A stretch of DNA of 64,000 nt from Pleomorphomonas sp. PLEO (GTDB lineage: Bacteria; Pseudomonadota; Alphaproteobacteria; Rhizobiales; Pleomorphomonadaceae), in assembly GCF_041320595.1 (NCBI RefSeq), contig NZ_CP166625.1, forward strand, positions 908,501 through 972,500, given 5' to 3'. Both the position numbers and the translations under genes were made by a program. Shown one piece after another: positions 27,319-36,080 of this stretch. Numbering within the stretch: position 1 is the stretch's first letter; the number at the start of each line of letters is the position of its first letter. The notes beneath the pieces were generated by a model, which did not search any database, was not told the origin of the DNA, and saw nothing but the letters and a program-made list of their open reading frames with translations.

Positions 27319-28842
27319 GTGTCCGACTGCCTCAAGCGCTTTGCCTCATCGCTCGTCGTTTCCTGTCAGCCGGTGCCTGAGGGGCCGCTCGACCACCCCG
27401 ATCAGGTGGTTGGTTTTGCGCTGGCAGCGCTGGCCTCCGGTGGTCGAGGCCTTCGCATCGAAGGGATCGCCAATCTCAAGGCCGTCAGAGCGGCGACGGA
27501 TGCGCCGATCATCGGGCTCATCAAGCGAGATCTTGATACCTCACCCATCCGAATCACGCCCTTCCTCGACGACGTCGCGGCGCTTGCGGATGCCGGCGCC
27601 GACATCATCGCCTTCGACGCGACCGACCGCGTCCGTCCGGTCGCCGTCGCCGAGCTTTGCAAAGCCGTGCACGCCTACGGCAAGCTTGCCATGGCCGATA
27701 TCTCGAATATCGAGGAAGCGAAGGCGGCGGTCGCGCTCGGCGTCGATGTCGTCGGTACCACCATGTCCGGCTACACCGGTGGCCCGGAACCGTCCGATCC
27801 AGATTTTCCGCTGCTTGCCGCCGCCGTTCGGCTCGGGCGCCCGGTGATTGCCGAGGGGCGTATCCGTGTGCCGGAGCAGGCGGCGGAGGCGATCCGGCTC
27901 GGCGCGCATGGTGTCGTCGTCGGTTCGGCCATCACCCGTCCCGAGCACATCACCCATTGGTTCGCCGATGCCATCAGCGCGGCGCGCGCGGCGTCTGCCC
28001 AGCCGGCGCTGGCCTTCGACCTCGGCGGTACTAAAACGCTGGTTGCGTTGGTGGATGGCGACCGCGTCATCGAGGTCAGCGAACGGACCACCGACCGCCA
28101 CCTTGATCCCTCCGATTGGTGCGATGCCATCGCCGAACTGGCCGCTCCCTGGCGCGGTCGCTACGGTGCCATCGGTGGCGCTGTGACCGGCGTCGTGCAT
28201 GGCGGCCGCTGGTCGGCGCTCAATCCGGGTACACTGGCGGTATCCACAGGTTATCCACTGGCCGACGCACTGATGAGCCGCTTCGGCCAACCAGTGGTGC
28301 TCCATAACGACGCTCAGGCTGCAGCCTGGGGCGAATACCGTTTTGGTGCCGGCGCCGGCCGCGACCTCCTGTTCGTGACCGTCTCCACAGGTATCGGTGG
28401 CGGCGCCGTCATCGGCGGTCGGTTGCTCACCGGTCGGGGCGGTGTCGCCGGCTCGGTCGGCCTCACTCAGGAAACGACGGGCGTTCCGCTCGAAACGCTG
28501 GCGAGCGGCCGCTTCCTGGCCGAAGCGGCCACAGCACTCGGTCATGCCGTTGACGCGCCGGCCGTCTTCGCCGCCGCTGCGCGTGGCGATGAGTGGGCGA
28601 CCGCCATCGTCGATCGTTCGGCCGATGTCGTGGCGCGGCTCTTTGAGAACCTGCAACTGCTGTTCGATCCGGCCGTCATGGTCGTGGGTGGCGGCGTCGG
28701 CCTCGCCGATGGCTACCGCGAGCGCCTTGAGGCGCGACTGGCGCATTTGCCGCCACATCTGAAGCCCGAGATCCGCGCCGCGGCTCTCGGAAAATCCGCT
28801 GGCGTGATCGGCGCCGCCGATCTCGCCCGTCGCACATTATAA
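27319..28842 (+). CDS. nanEK: Bifunctional N-acetylmannosamine-6-phosphate epimerase / N-acetylmannosamine kinase
   Basis: Fusion of NanE (about 1-222; TIM barrel with IIGLIKRDLD, VGTTMSGYTGG, PVIAEGRI) and a ROK-family kinase (about 229-507; FDLGGTKT, VLHNDAQAAAWGEY with the catalytic Asp). The order phosphorylation then 2-epimerisation turns ManNAc into GlcNAc-6-phosphate. The GTG at 27319 has GAGGA 4 nt upstream. The kinase half lacks the usual ROK zinc motif (GH...CxCGxxGCxE); the equivalent stretch reads GVAGSVGLTQETTGVPLETL. Such NanE/NanK fusions are known in rhizobia and Brucella. Confidence 0.85.
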   Translation: MSDCLKRFASSLVVSCQPVPEGPLDHPDQVVGFALAALASGGRGLRIEGIANLKAVRAATDAPIIGLIKRDLDTSPIRITPFLDDVAALADAGADIIAFDATDRVRPVAVAELCKAVHAYGKLAMADISNIEEAKAAVALGVDVVGTTMSGYTGGPEPSDPDFPLLAAAVRLGRPVIAEGRIRVPEQAAEAIRLGAHGVVVGSAITRPEHITHWFADAISAARAASAQPALAFDLGGTKTLVALVDGDRVIEVSERTTDRHLDPSDWCDAIAELAAPWRGRYGAIGGAVTGVVHGGRWSALNPGTLAVSTGYPLADALMSRFGQPVVLHNDAQAAAWGEYRFGAGAGRDLLFVTVSTGIGGGAVIGGRLLTGRGGVAGSVGLTQETTGVPLETLASGRFLAEAATALGHAVDAPAVFAAAARGDEWATAIVDRSADVVARLFENLQLLFDPAVMVVGGGVGLADGYRERLEARLAHLPPHLKPEIRAAALGKSAGVIGAADLARRTL

Positions 28843-28860
28843 AAATCCAAGGGGACACAA

Positions 28861-30180
28861 ATGACGCGACTGAAAACCCTTCTGACCAGTGCCGCCCTGT
28901 TCGCGGCGCTGGGAGTAACCGGGGCCATGGCTGAGGTGACCGTGCTCGGATGGCCGGGTGGGCCGGAAGAAGCTGGTCTGCGCAAGGCGGCCGATGCTTA
29001 CAACACCACGGCATCCGATGCCGACAAGGTGAAGCTGATTTTCTTCAATCGCGATGGCTTCTTCGACAAGCTGGCCGCCGACCTAGCCGCCGGCTCGACC
29101 GACTTCGACGTCAACCTTCTCGCCACCTACGCGCTCGGCCGCTACACGCCGTTCATGGACCCGATCACCCTGCCGGACGCGTCCAAGGCGACCTTCCCCG
29201 AGAAGGTGCTGGCCACGATGCAGTATGAAGGCAAGCAGTACGGCATCCCGACGGACCTGTCGCTGCACTTCATGTACTACCGCACCGACCTCATCGAGAA
29301 GCTGCTCTCCGACGCCGACTGGAAAGCCAAATACGGCGAGATCTCAGAGAAGTATCTCGGCAAGAAGCTTGAGCCCAAGGACCCGGACGCCTGGACCTGG
29401 GACGACTGGATGGCAACAGCGCTGTTCTTCACCAAGTCGATCAACTCCGACAGCCCGACCCGCTATGGCACGGTCCTTCAGATGAAGAACCTGTTGTTCA
29501 ACATGATGGTCTGGCATTCGGCCGCTCGCGCTCAGGGTGGCGACTGGATGAACGACAAGGGTGAGATCACTGTCGACAGCCCCGCCTTCCGCACGGCGCT
29601 CGACATCTACAAGAAGCTCTACGACGACGGCACTTCGCCCAAGGATTCGACCACTTACGAGTTTGCCGAGGCCAACGCCGCCTTTGGTGCCGGCCAAGCG
29701 GCGACCATGCTGCAGTGGAACGCCGCTTTCGGTGACCTCGATAACAAGGAAAAGACGCCGGCCGTGGCCGGCAAGATCGGTACCGTTGCGCCGCCCGCCG
29801 GACCGGAGGGTCGCTTTACCCACATCCACGGCCTTGGTCTTGGCATCAACAAGGCCTCCAAGAACAAGGACGGCGCGGTCAAGTTCCTGAATTGGCTGGG
29901 TACGCCCGATGCCATGGAGATCTACGCCAAGGCCGGCGGTTCGCCGGCGCTCAGCGACGCCGTGGTGGCCAAGGTCAGTGCCGAGCGACCCGATCTCGTC
30001 AAGCTCGGCCAGTATGCCGGCTCCTACGGCTTCGTCATGCACGGCGGCACGGCGGCCAAAGCGTTGCAGGTCTATGAGCTGCAGGCCAAGGAGTTCACCG
30101 CCTACTGGTCCGGCGGCAAGTCGCTGGACGACGCGCTCGCCGCTACCAAGAGCGGCATGGCCGACCTCCTGAAGCCCTGA
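28861..30180 (+). CDS. Sugar ABC transporter substrate-binding protein
   Basis: Family 1 extracellular solute-binding protein, 439 aa, with a signal peptide MTRLKTLLTSAALFAALG ending AMAE. Typical features are VLGWPGGPEEAGLRKAADAY, DVNLLATYALGRY and the late FLNWLGTPDAMEIYAKAGGS. It lies 18 bp after nanEK and upstream of two permeases and an ATPase, so it probably delivers an amino sugar or a glycan fragment containing one. The ligand cannot be read from the sequence. Confidence 0.88.
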   Translation: MTRLKTLLTSAALFAALGVTGAMAEVTVLGWPGGPEEAGLRKAADAYNTTASDADKVKLIFFNRDGFFDKLAADLAAGSTDFDVNLLATYALGRYTPFMDPITLPDASKATFPEKVLATMQYEGKQYGIPTDLSLHFMYYRTDLIEKLLSDADWKAKYGEISEKYLGKKLEPKDPDAWTWDDWMATALFFTKSINSDSPTRYGTVLQMKNLLFNMMVWHSAARAQGGDWMNDKGEITVDSPAFRTALDIYKKLYDDGTSPKDSTTYEFAEANAAFGAGQAATMLQWNAAFGDLDNKEKTPAVAGKIGTVAPPAGPEGRFTHIHGLGLGINKASKNKDGAVKFLNWLGTPDAMEIYAKAGGSPALSDAVVAKVSAERPDLVKLGQYAGSYGFVMHGGTAAKALQVYELQAKEFTAYWSGGKSLDDALAATKSGMADLLKP

Positions 30181-30268
30181 TCGTCCGGACGGCGGCGGCC
30201 TGACCGCCGCTGTTCCACTCCTGGCGGATTGCGGTAGTTTAGTTGAGCCAGCAGCGCCGCGCCGCTAT

Positions 30269-30310
30269 CCCGCGCGCCGATCCCCCCGGCCGGCGCGCGG
30301 GACCCTTTTT
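30269..30310 (+). terminator. Hairpin plus T-run after the sugar-binding protein gene
   Basis: Ten-bp perfect stem CCCGCGCGCC (30269-30278) / GGCGCGCGGG (30292-30301), then ACCC and TTTTT (30306-30310). A partial terminator here would reduce expression of the permease and ATPase genes relative to the binding protein, as at 822-866. Confidence 0.75.
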
Positions 30311-30342
30311 AACGTCGCCGATCTTCCGAGGACGAGACCCGT

Positions 30343-31212
30343 ATGCCGCGGACTTCCCGTTTCGAGGGGCGCCTTCTGATCGCCCCGCTCACGGCCTTCC
30401 TGATCGCCCTTCTGGGGTTCCCGCTTGTTCTCGACATCATCTATTCGGTTTCTCGTGTCGGTTTCGAGAACATCCGCGCGCCCGAACTGATCGGCTTCTC
30501 CAACTATGCCAAGGCGGTTGCTGATCCGGAGTTCTGGGCCGCCGCCTGGTTCTCGTTGCGCTTCGGGCTGATCGTTGCCGTCATCCAGGTGGTCGCCGGT
30601 CTGGGGCTCGCGGTGTTCCTGGCCCCGTTGTTTGCCAAGCGGCCCTGGCTGATCGCCTTTCTGATGCTGCCGATGATGGTGGCGCCGGCGCTGGTCGGCT
30701 TGATGTACCGACTGATCCTGCATGAGTTCGTCGGCGCGGTGCCCTATTATCTCCTTGAATGGTATGGCGATTTTCCGGCCTTTCTCGGCCGCGATTGGGC
30801 TTTCACGACACTGGTCACCATCGAGACGCTGCAGTGGACGCCGTTCGCTCTGCTGATCCTGCATTCGTCCTACGCGGCGGTTTCGCCGGATATTCGCGAG
30901 GCGGCATCGCTGGACGGTGCGCGCGGACGGCGGCTGTTCCTCAACATCGACCTGCCACTGATGATGCCGGCCATCGGCATCACCTTCTTTCTTCGCTTCA
31001 TCGATAGCTTCAGGGTGTTCGACAATCTCTACACCCTGGTTGGCCCCGGTGCCGGTGGCTCCACCACATCGATGAGCATCTATATCTATCAGGCCTTCTT
31101 CAAGGTCGGTGATATCGGCCTTGCCGTCGCTGCCTCGATGCTGCTGCTGGCTGCCTCCTTCGTGGTGTTGTGGGTGATCAATGGGCTGACGGCCAGAAAG
31201 GCGCCGCTATGA
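30343..31212 (+). CDS. Sugar ABC transporter permease (MalF/UgpA-like)
   Basis: Six-helix binding-protein-dependent permease, 289 aa. The EAA loop EAASLDGARGRRLFLNIDLP near residue 186 contacts the ATPase. The first helix is IAPLTAFLIALLGFPLVLDI. The ATG at 30343 follows GAGGA. The stop overlaps the ATG of the second permease. Confidence 0.9.
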   Translation: MPRTSRFEGRLLIAPLTAFLIALLGFPLVLDIIYSVSRVGFENIRAPELIGFSNYAKAVADPEFWAAAWFSLRFGLIVAVIQVVAGLGLAVFLAPLFAKRPWLIAFLMLPMMVAPALVGLMYRLILHEFVGAVPYYLLEWYGDFPAFLGRDWAFTTLVTIETLQWTPFALLILHSSYAAVSPDIREAASLDGARGRRLFLNIDLPLMMPAIGITFFLRFIDSFRVFDNLYTLVGPGAGGSTTSMSIYIYQAFFKVGDIGLAVAASMLLLAASFVVLWVINGLTARKAPL

Positions 31213-32042
31213 GAAAGCTCCTCGTCAACGCCCTGCGCTGGCTGGTGTTCGCCGCCGCCGTCATCATCCTGAACTTCCCGGTGATCGCCACGCTGGTGAC
31301 CTCGCTGAAGAGCGAGGCGGAGATCATGACCAACGCCTCGCTGATCATCGAGGCGCCGACGCTCGACAACTATGCCGCCGTGTTCGCCATGGCCGACCGC
31401 TTCGACATCCTGCATTTCCTGACGAACAGTCTCGTGGCTTCGTTGATCGGCTCGGTGCTTGCCATTTTCCTGGCCTTTCCCGCCGCCTATGCCATGGCTC
31501 GCTTCGGGGTCGGGCGGAGCTGGCTGCTGCCGCTTGCCGTCAATCTCCGGGCGGTGCCGCTGATCATCTTCGCCATTCCGATCTACCTGATGTACCAGCA
31601 GGTCGGTCTGCTCGACACGCGGTTCGGCCTTGCCCTCATCCTCTGTCTCGTCAACGTGCCGCTGGTTCTGGTGCTGTTCGCTTCGTCTATCGCCGACTTG
31701 CCGCTGGAGATCGAGGAGGCCGGCCGCGTCGATGGTGCCGGCACGCTGCGGCTTCTCATCTATGTGGTGGCGCCGATGTCGCTCAACGTCATCGCTGCGT
31801 CGTCCGTGCTGGCCTTCATCTATTCCTGGAACGAGTTCCTGTTTGGGCTGATGTTGACGACCAACAACGCGACGCCGGTGTCGGTTGGCGCTTCCTTCTT
31901 CTTCGCGGCCTCCGGTGGAGGCGTGCGCTGGGGTGTCGCCGCCGCCGTGATGATCCTGGCGACGCTGCCGCCCCTCGTCCTTGGCCTGTTGATGTATCGC
32001 CAGATCGGCCGGTCGATGACCGCCGGTGCCGTCAAGGGCTGA
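31209..32042 (+). CDS. Sugar ABC transporter permease (MalG/UgpE-like)
   Basis: Partner permease of 277 aa with the EAA-loop sequence EIEEAGRVDGAGTLRLLIYVV and a C-terminal helix. The ATG at 31209 overlaps the previous stop (ATGA), indicating coupled translation of the two permeases. Confidence 0.9.
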   Translation: MRKLLVNALRWLVFAAAVIILNFPVIATLVTSLKSEAEIMTNASLIIEAPTLDNYAAVFAMADRFDILHFLTNSLVASLIGSVLAIFLAFPAAYAMARFGVGRSWLLPLAVNLRAVPLIIFAIPIYLMYQQVGLLDTRFGLALILCLVNVPLVLVLFASSIADLPLEIEEAGRVDGAGTLRLLIYVVAPMSLNVIAASSVLAFIYSWNEFLFGLMLTTNNATPVSVGASFFFAASGGGVRWGVAAAVMILATLPPLVLGLLMYRQIGRSMTAGAVKG

Positions 32043-32082
32043 TCCCAAAGCTTCAATGCCTCGAAATTCCGGGAAAACGACC

Positions 32083-33156
32083 ATGGCCGAGATCGAGTTC
32101 AAGTCCGTCGCCAAATCCTTCGGCAAAGTTGGCGTCATTGCCGGCCTCGATCTCAAGGTCGACGATGGCGAATTCATCGTTTTCGTCGGGCCATCCGGCT
32201 GTGGCAAATCGACGGCGCTCAGGATGATCGCCGGCCTTGAGGAAACGACTTCGGGCGATATCCGGATAGCCGGCCGCTCCATGACAGGTCTCGCGCCGTC
32301 GGACCGCAATGTCGCCATGGTGTTCCAGAGCTACGCGCTCTATCCGCACATGACGGTCGCCGGCAATATCGGCTTTCCGCTGAAAATGGCCGGGCGGCCG
32401 GCCGCCGAGATCGCCGCGCAGGTGCGGGAGGCGGCCGACATTCTCGACCTCGGTCCCTACCTCGATCGTCGGCCGGCCCAACTGTCCGGCGGCCAGCGCC
32501 AGCGCGTTGCCTTGGGGCGCGCCATCGTCCGCCATCCCGACGTCTTCCTGTTCGACGAGCCGCTATCCAACCTCGACGCCGATCTCCGCGTGTCGATGCG
32601 CGGCGAGATCATGCGCCTGCGCGAACGCATCCGCGCCACCATGATCTATGTGACGCACGACCAGACCGAGGCGATGACCATGGGCGACCGCATCGCGGTC
32701 TTCGCGCCCCTCAAAGACGGCCATGCCCGCAACCTGATGCAGGTCGGCAAACCGGAGGAGCTTTACGAGCGGCCGGCCAATCTGTTCGTCGCCCGCTTCC
32801 TCGGTTCGCCGAAAATGAACCTGATCGAGCTTGATCAGGGGCAGGCGCCGGCTTTCGGCAACCTGGAACTCGGAGCGCGCCCAACGGGTCACGAGGGCAC
32901 GCTCCTTCTTGGTGTTCGCCCAGAGGATATCCGTCTGGCCGAGGCCGGCGCTCCGGGGCTGGCTGGTCGCATACGGTTGGTGGAGGCGCTAGGGGCCGAA
33001 TATTATGTCCACGTCGAGACCCAAGCCGGTGAACTCATCGTGCGCGTCATGGACAAGCACCTTCGCCCCGCCCCGGACGACACCGTGGCGTTGCAGCCGG
33101 CGCCCGGCTCCTTCCACCTGTTCGACAAGGCGACAGGCATCCGTATTGGCGCCTGA
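32083..33156 (+). CDS. Sugar ABC transporter ATPase (UgpC/MalK-like)
   Basis: CUT1-type ATPase, 357 aa: Walker A GPSGCGKSTALR, Q-loop MVFQSYALYPHMTV, signature LSGGQRQRVALGRA, Walker B FLFDEPLSNLDA and H-loop YVTHDQTEAMTM, followed by a TOBE/MalK-type regulatory domain (LLGVRPEDIRLAE). It belongs with the two permeases just upstream. The ATG at 32083 gives the family start MAEIEFKSVAKSFG; ATG 32056 is less likely. Confidence 0.93.
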   Translation: MAEIEFKSVAKSFGKVGVIAGLDLKVDDGEFIVFVGPSGCGKSTALRMIAGLEETTSGDIRIAGRSMTGLAPSDRNVAMVFQSYALYPHMTVAGNIGFPLKMAGRPAAEIAAQVREAADILDLGPYLDRRPAQLSGGQRQRVALGRAIVRHPDVFLFDEPLSNLDADLRVSMRGEIMRLRERIRATMIYVTHDQTEAMTMGDRIAVFAPLKDGHARNLMQVGKPEELYERPANLFVARFLGSPKMNLIELDQGQAPAFGNLELGARPTGHEGTLLLGVRPEDIRLAEAGAPGLAGRIRLVEALGAEYYVHVETQAGELIVRVMDKHLRPAPDDTVALQPAPGSFHLFDKATGIRIGA

Positions 33157-33189
33157 CGGGGCGTCATCGCGGGTCGGATAGGAGGGGGG

Positions 33190-33771
33190 CTATTTGGGTC
33201 TGGCCATCGGCGCCGGCCGGCCACGCAGCATGCGCGATAGCGTGTCTTCTCGCCAGACAAAGGCGTGGGCGAGAGCCATGACGATATGGCCAGCGACCAG
33301 CACGAGCAATGCCCAGCCGAGGAGGCCGTGGAGCGCGCTGGCCGGTTCCACCAACGCCGGGATACGTTCGCTGGCTCCGGCAAAGATCTGAGTGTTGAAA
33401 ACCGTAAGGCCACGGCCGCTGCCGTAGGCTCTCAGCGTGGCAAGCAGTGGCACAGCCAGCATCAGCAGATAGAGCGCCAGATGCCCCAAACGGGCCGCGG
33501 TGCCGAGAAGGCCGGTGGGGTGGGCTGGCCGGTTGCCAAGATTGATCAACGCCCAGATGCCGCGCAGGACGACGGCCACCAGCAACAGGAAGCCGACTGA
33601 CATGTGCCAGGGCCAGAAGAAACGCGTGAGGGGCATTTCCCGGTCGACAGCATGCAGGGAGGCTGAGAGGAACTGCCAGGCGAACAATGCGGCCATCAGC
33701 CAATGAAGAGCGCGGCTGACAGGGCCGTAGCCGTCGGGGTGGTCAAACAGCGTGGATTGGTTGTTCGTCAA
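33190..33771 (-). CDS. Cytochrome b561
   Basis: Small di-haem b-type cytochrome of the bacterial CybB family with four membrane helices, about 193 aa. It shows YGPVSRALHWLMAALFAWQF with a haem His, WPWHMSVGFLLL with the second, and later conserved His residues in ASALHGLLGW and GHIVMALAHAF. The TTG at 33771 has AGGAG 8 nt upstream; the ATG at 33789 is an alternative that adds 6 residues without a ribosome site. Probably involved in periplasmic electron transfer. Confidence 0.85.
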   Translation of the reverse strand: MTNNQSTLFDHPDGYGPVSRALHWLMAALFAWQFLSASLHAVDREMPLTRFFWPWHMSVGFLLLVAVVLRGIWALINLGNRPAHPTGLLGTAARLGHLALYLLMLAVPLLATLRAYGSGRGLTVFNTQIFAGASERIPALVEPASALHGLLGWALLVLVAGHIVMALAHAFVWREDTLSRMLRGRPAPMARPK

Positions 33772-34006
33772 GGCATCGGCTCCTGTCATCCAGCGGAAGG
33801 TCGTCGAATTACGCAAATATGCGTAGGTCACTGAATGGCAGTCGGAATTCGGCAATCCCATGGCGCACGCTGTCGACAGGTCTCAAAACTCCGTGAAGCG
33901 GAGCGCTGGGGGCCACGGTAAATCGGGCGAGACCTCAAGGTTGCCTCTCAAGATGGCTTCCTTTAAATTTTGGGAAGATGCGGGATCTGGCGCTATGATG
34001 GAGGGC

Positions 34007-34034
34007 GCCACCGGATCTGACCGGTGGCAGGAGG
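34007..34034 (+). promoter_or_regulatory. Hairpin abutting the ribosome site of the small membrane-protein gene
   Basis: Perfect stem GCCACCGG (34007-34014) / CCGGTGGC (34021-34028), loop ATCTGA, followed immediately by AGGAGGA (34029-34035). No T-run follows. Placed directly against the Shine-Dalgarno, it could modulate translation or merely protect the mRNA 5' end. Confidence 0.35.
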
Positions 34035-34038
34035 ACTC

Positions 34039-34314
34039 ATGAAGCGCGTTTCCGATCTAAATCACCCCTTCTATCGACCACTTTGGCGTCGCGTGACGCT
34101 GGTCGCCGTTACCGGGCTCTGGGCGAGTTACGAGAATTTCGTGACCAAAGACCCGATGTGGATGGTGCTGACCGCCGGCATATTCGTCTATGCCGCCTGG
34201 GTTTTCCTCATCAAATGGGTCGATCCCGAGGATAAACCGGCGGAAATCACCAGCGCTGCGAGCGACAAGCCGCTTGTTGTCGAGCAAAACGACGAGACCG
34301 TCGACCGGCGCTGA
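34039..34314 (+). CDS. Small membrane protein, possibly DUF3329-like
   Basis: Protein of 91 aa with two predicted membrane segments (LVAVTGLWASYENF region and MVLTAGIFVYAAWVFLI) and a polar acidic tail. The start SDLNHPFYRPLWRRV resembles small conserved alphaproteobacterial membrane proteins often labelled DUF3329; this is recall, not a search result. The ATG at 34039 has a strong AGGAGGA site. It is upstream of msrB but with 69 bp between them. Confidence 0.7.
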   Translation: MKRVSDLNHPFYRPLWRRVTLVAVTGLWASYENFVTKDPMWMVLTAGIFVYAAWVFLIKWVDPEDKPAEITSAASDKPLVVEQNDETVDRR

Positions 34315-34383
34315 CTTGCGATCTATATTAAGGGTTCCCACGTAGAGGGCGACATTCGCCGAGGCCGCTTACGGGAGTCCGCC

Positions 34384-34788
34384 ATGACCGCAGAAACTTT
34401 TCCCTTCACCCGGACCGACGAAGAGTGGCGGCGCCTGCTCACGGATGAGCAATATCGCATCATGCGCGGCCACGGCACCGAGGCGCCCGGCAGTTGCTCG
34501 CTTCTATACGAGAAGCGGCGCGGAGCGTTCCATTGTGCCGGATGCGATACCCCGCTGTTCGCCTCGAACGACAAGTTCGAGAGCGGCACCGGCTGGCCAA
34601 GCTTCAACGATCCGGAACCGGGTTCCGTCGAGACGACGGTCGATCGCAGTCATTTCATGGTGCGAACCGAGGTGCACTGCGCCAATTGCGGCTCGCACCT
34701 CGGCCATGTGTTCGACGACGGTCCGCCACCGACCGGTCTGCGCTATTGCATCAACGGCCTAGCGCTGGCTTTCCGGCCATCCGACTGA
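34384..34788 (+). CDS. msrB: Peptide-methionine (R)-S-oxide reductase
   Basis: Repairs methionine-R-sulfoxide in proteins; 134 aa. Zinc-binding CxxC pairs are at about 51/54 (HCAGC) and 99/102 (HCANC). The catalytic Cys is at about 122 in LRYCINGLAL, and GTGWPSF is the substrate loop. A terminator-like hairpin follows. It is a stand-alone gene. Confidence 0.96.
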   Translation: MTAETFPFTRTDEEWRRLLTDEQYRIMRGHGTEAPGSCSLLYEKRRGAFHCAGCDTPLFASNDKFESGTGWPSFNDPEPGSVETTVDRSHFMVRTEVHCANCGSHLGHVFDDGPPPTGLRYCINGLALAFRPSD

Positions 34789-34792
34789 CGAT

Positions 34793-34824
34793 GGCGGCGA
34801 CTGAGTATCGGTCACCGCCTTTTT
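34793..34824 (+). terminator. Terminator after msrB
   Basis: Stem GGCGGCGAC (34793-34801) / GTCACCGCC (34811-34819) with one mismatch, then TTTTT (34820-34824). It lies between the convergent msrB and ppa genes. Confidence 0.65.
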
Positions 34825-34828
34825 CTTG

Positions 34829-35374
34829 TCAGACGTCGATGTTGGCGCCAGGTTTGCCCTTGGCAATCGCCGCGAGGATCAACTCTCCCGCTTCATCGAC
34901 GCCGCCCCAGCCGGTCACCTTCACCCATTTGCCGGGCTCGAGATCCTTGTAGTGCTCGAAGAAGTGCTCGATCTGCTGAACGGTGATTTCGGGCAGGTCC
35001 TGGATCGTCCTGATCTTTGAATAGCGCGTGGTCAGCTTGGTCGAGGGAACGGCGATGATCTTCTCATCGTGGCCGCTCTCGTCTTCCATCTTGAGGACGC
35101 CGATCGGCCGGCAGTTCATGATGGCGCCCGGCACGATGGCGCGGGTGTTGACCACCATGACGTCGATCGGGTCGCCGTCGTCCGACAGGGTATGCGGAAC
35201 GAAGCCGTAGTTTCCGGGATAATGCATCGCCGTGTAGAGGAAGCGGTCGACGTACATGGCGCCGGCTGCCTTATCCATTTCGTACTTGATGGGTTCGCCA
35301 CCGAGCGGCACCTCAATGATGACGTTGATGTCCTCGGGCGGGTTAATGCCGATGGGAACGGCGTCGATGCGCAT
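34829..35374 (-). CDS. ppa: Inorganic pyrophosphatase
   Basis: Soluble family I pyrophosphatase, 181 aa. It has the substrate/metal segments [23 protein letters not shown] and the signature [11 protein letters not shown], plus the late [13 protein letters not shown]. Starts at the ATG at 35374. Monocistronic and essential in most bacteria. Confidence 0.97.
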   Translation of the reverse strand: MRIDAVPIGINPPEDINVIIEVPLGGEPIKYEMDKAAGAMYVDRFLYTAMHYPGNYGFVPHTLSDDGDPIDVMVVNTRAIVPGAIMNCRPIGVLKMEDESGHDEKIIAVPSTKLTTRYSKIRTIQDLPEITVQQIEHFFEHYKDLEPGKWVKVTGWGGVDEAGELILAAIAKGKPGANIDV

Positions 35375-35480
35375 GATTAATCCTTGAAAAGAAACAAAAT
35401 CGCCAGCACGTGTTTATCCGTAATGGTGGGACGAAAGCAAGGCGACACAAGCAGCGGCGGATCGGCGGTCTGCCCTATTT

Positions 35481-36002
35481 TCAGCCGCGTCCGACCGGTG
35501 GCCAGGCGTAGACGGCGACCGGCACGAGACGGCCGGCGATCTTCTCGCTGGAACCGATCACTTCGTGCCCGCCGAGCTGCTCATAGAAGCCGACACCAAT
35601 GGTATTGGCCGCGAGCACGCGCACCACAAGGCCATCGAGGCGCATGTCGGCGAGCGCGGCTCGCGCCTCTTCGAACAGCCTTCTGCCGAGGCCGACGCCG
35701 TGCATGTCCGGATGGAGATAAAGTTCGTAGATCTCGCCACGGAAGGGCAGGGCACGCATGCGGCTTGGGCCCATGGTCGCGTAGCCGACCACGCGACCTT
35801 CCACCTTGATGACCAGCATGGCGATATTGCGGGCGATGGCTTTGGCCCACCAGCGAGGCCCGCGACGTTCGATCATCCGCTCGAGTTCGACGCCGTCGAG
35901 AATTCCCCGATAGGCATAACGCCAAGCGGTGTCGTGGACAGCCGCTATTTCCGCGGCATCCTCTATAGCGGCGCGTTGAACGTCGATCGAAAGGGTGCTC
36001 AT
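35481..36002 (-). CDS. GNAT-family N-acetyltransferase
   Basis: Single GNAT domain, 173 aa. The acetyl-CoA-binding motif A is YLHPDMHGVGLGRRLFEEARA, followed by ANTIGVGFYEQLGGHEV. The N-terminal AAIEDAAEIAAVHDTAWRYA is usual for the family. Substrate unknown. It is adjacent to the L,D-transpeptidase gene on the same strand but downstream of it by 78 bp. Confidence 0.85.
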   Translation of the reverse strand: MSTLSIDVQRAAIEDAAEIAAVHDTAWRYAYRGILDGVELERMIERRGPRWWAKAIARNIAMLVIKVEGRVVGYATMGPSRMRALPFRGEIYELYLHPDMHGVGLGRRLFEEARAALADMRLDGLVVRVLAANTIGVGFYEQLGGHEVIGSSEKIAGRLVPVAVYAWPPVGRG

Positions 36003-36080
36003 GGGGAAAGCTTAACTCGGTCCTCCCGGGAGCGGAAGACAAAAACGCCGCCGGCCGTCATCGCGGCCGGCGGCGATCGT

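Noticed and set aside
28239-28260. Two DnaA-box-like sequences (TATCCACA, TTATCCAC)
   Set aside because: They lie inside the kinase half of nanEK, encode normal residues, and have no AT-rich unwinding region nearby.
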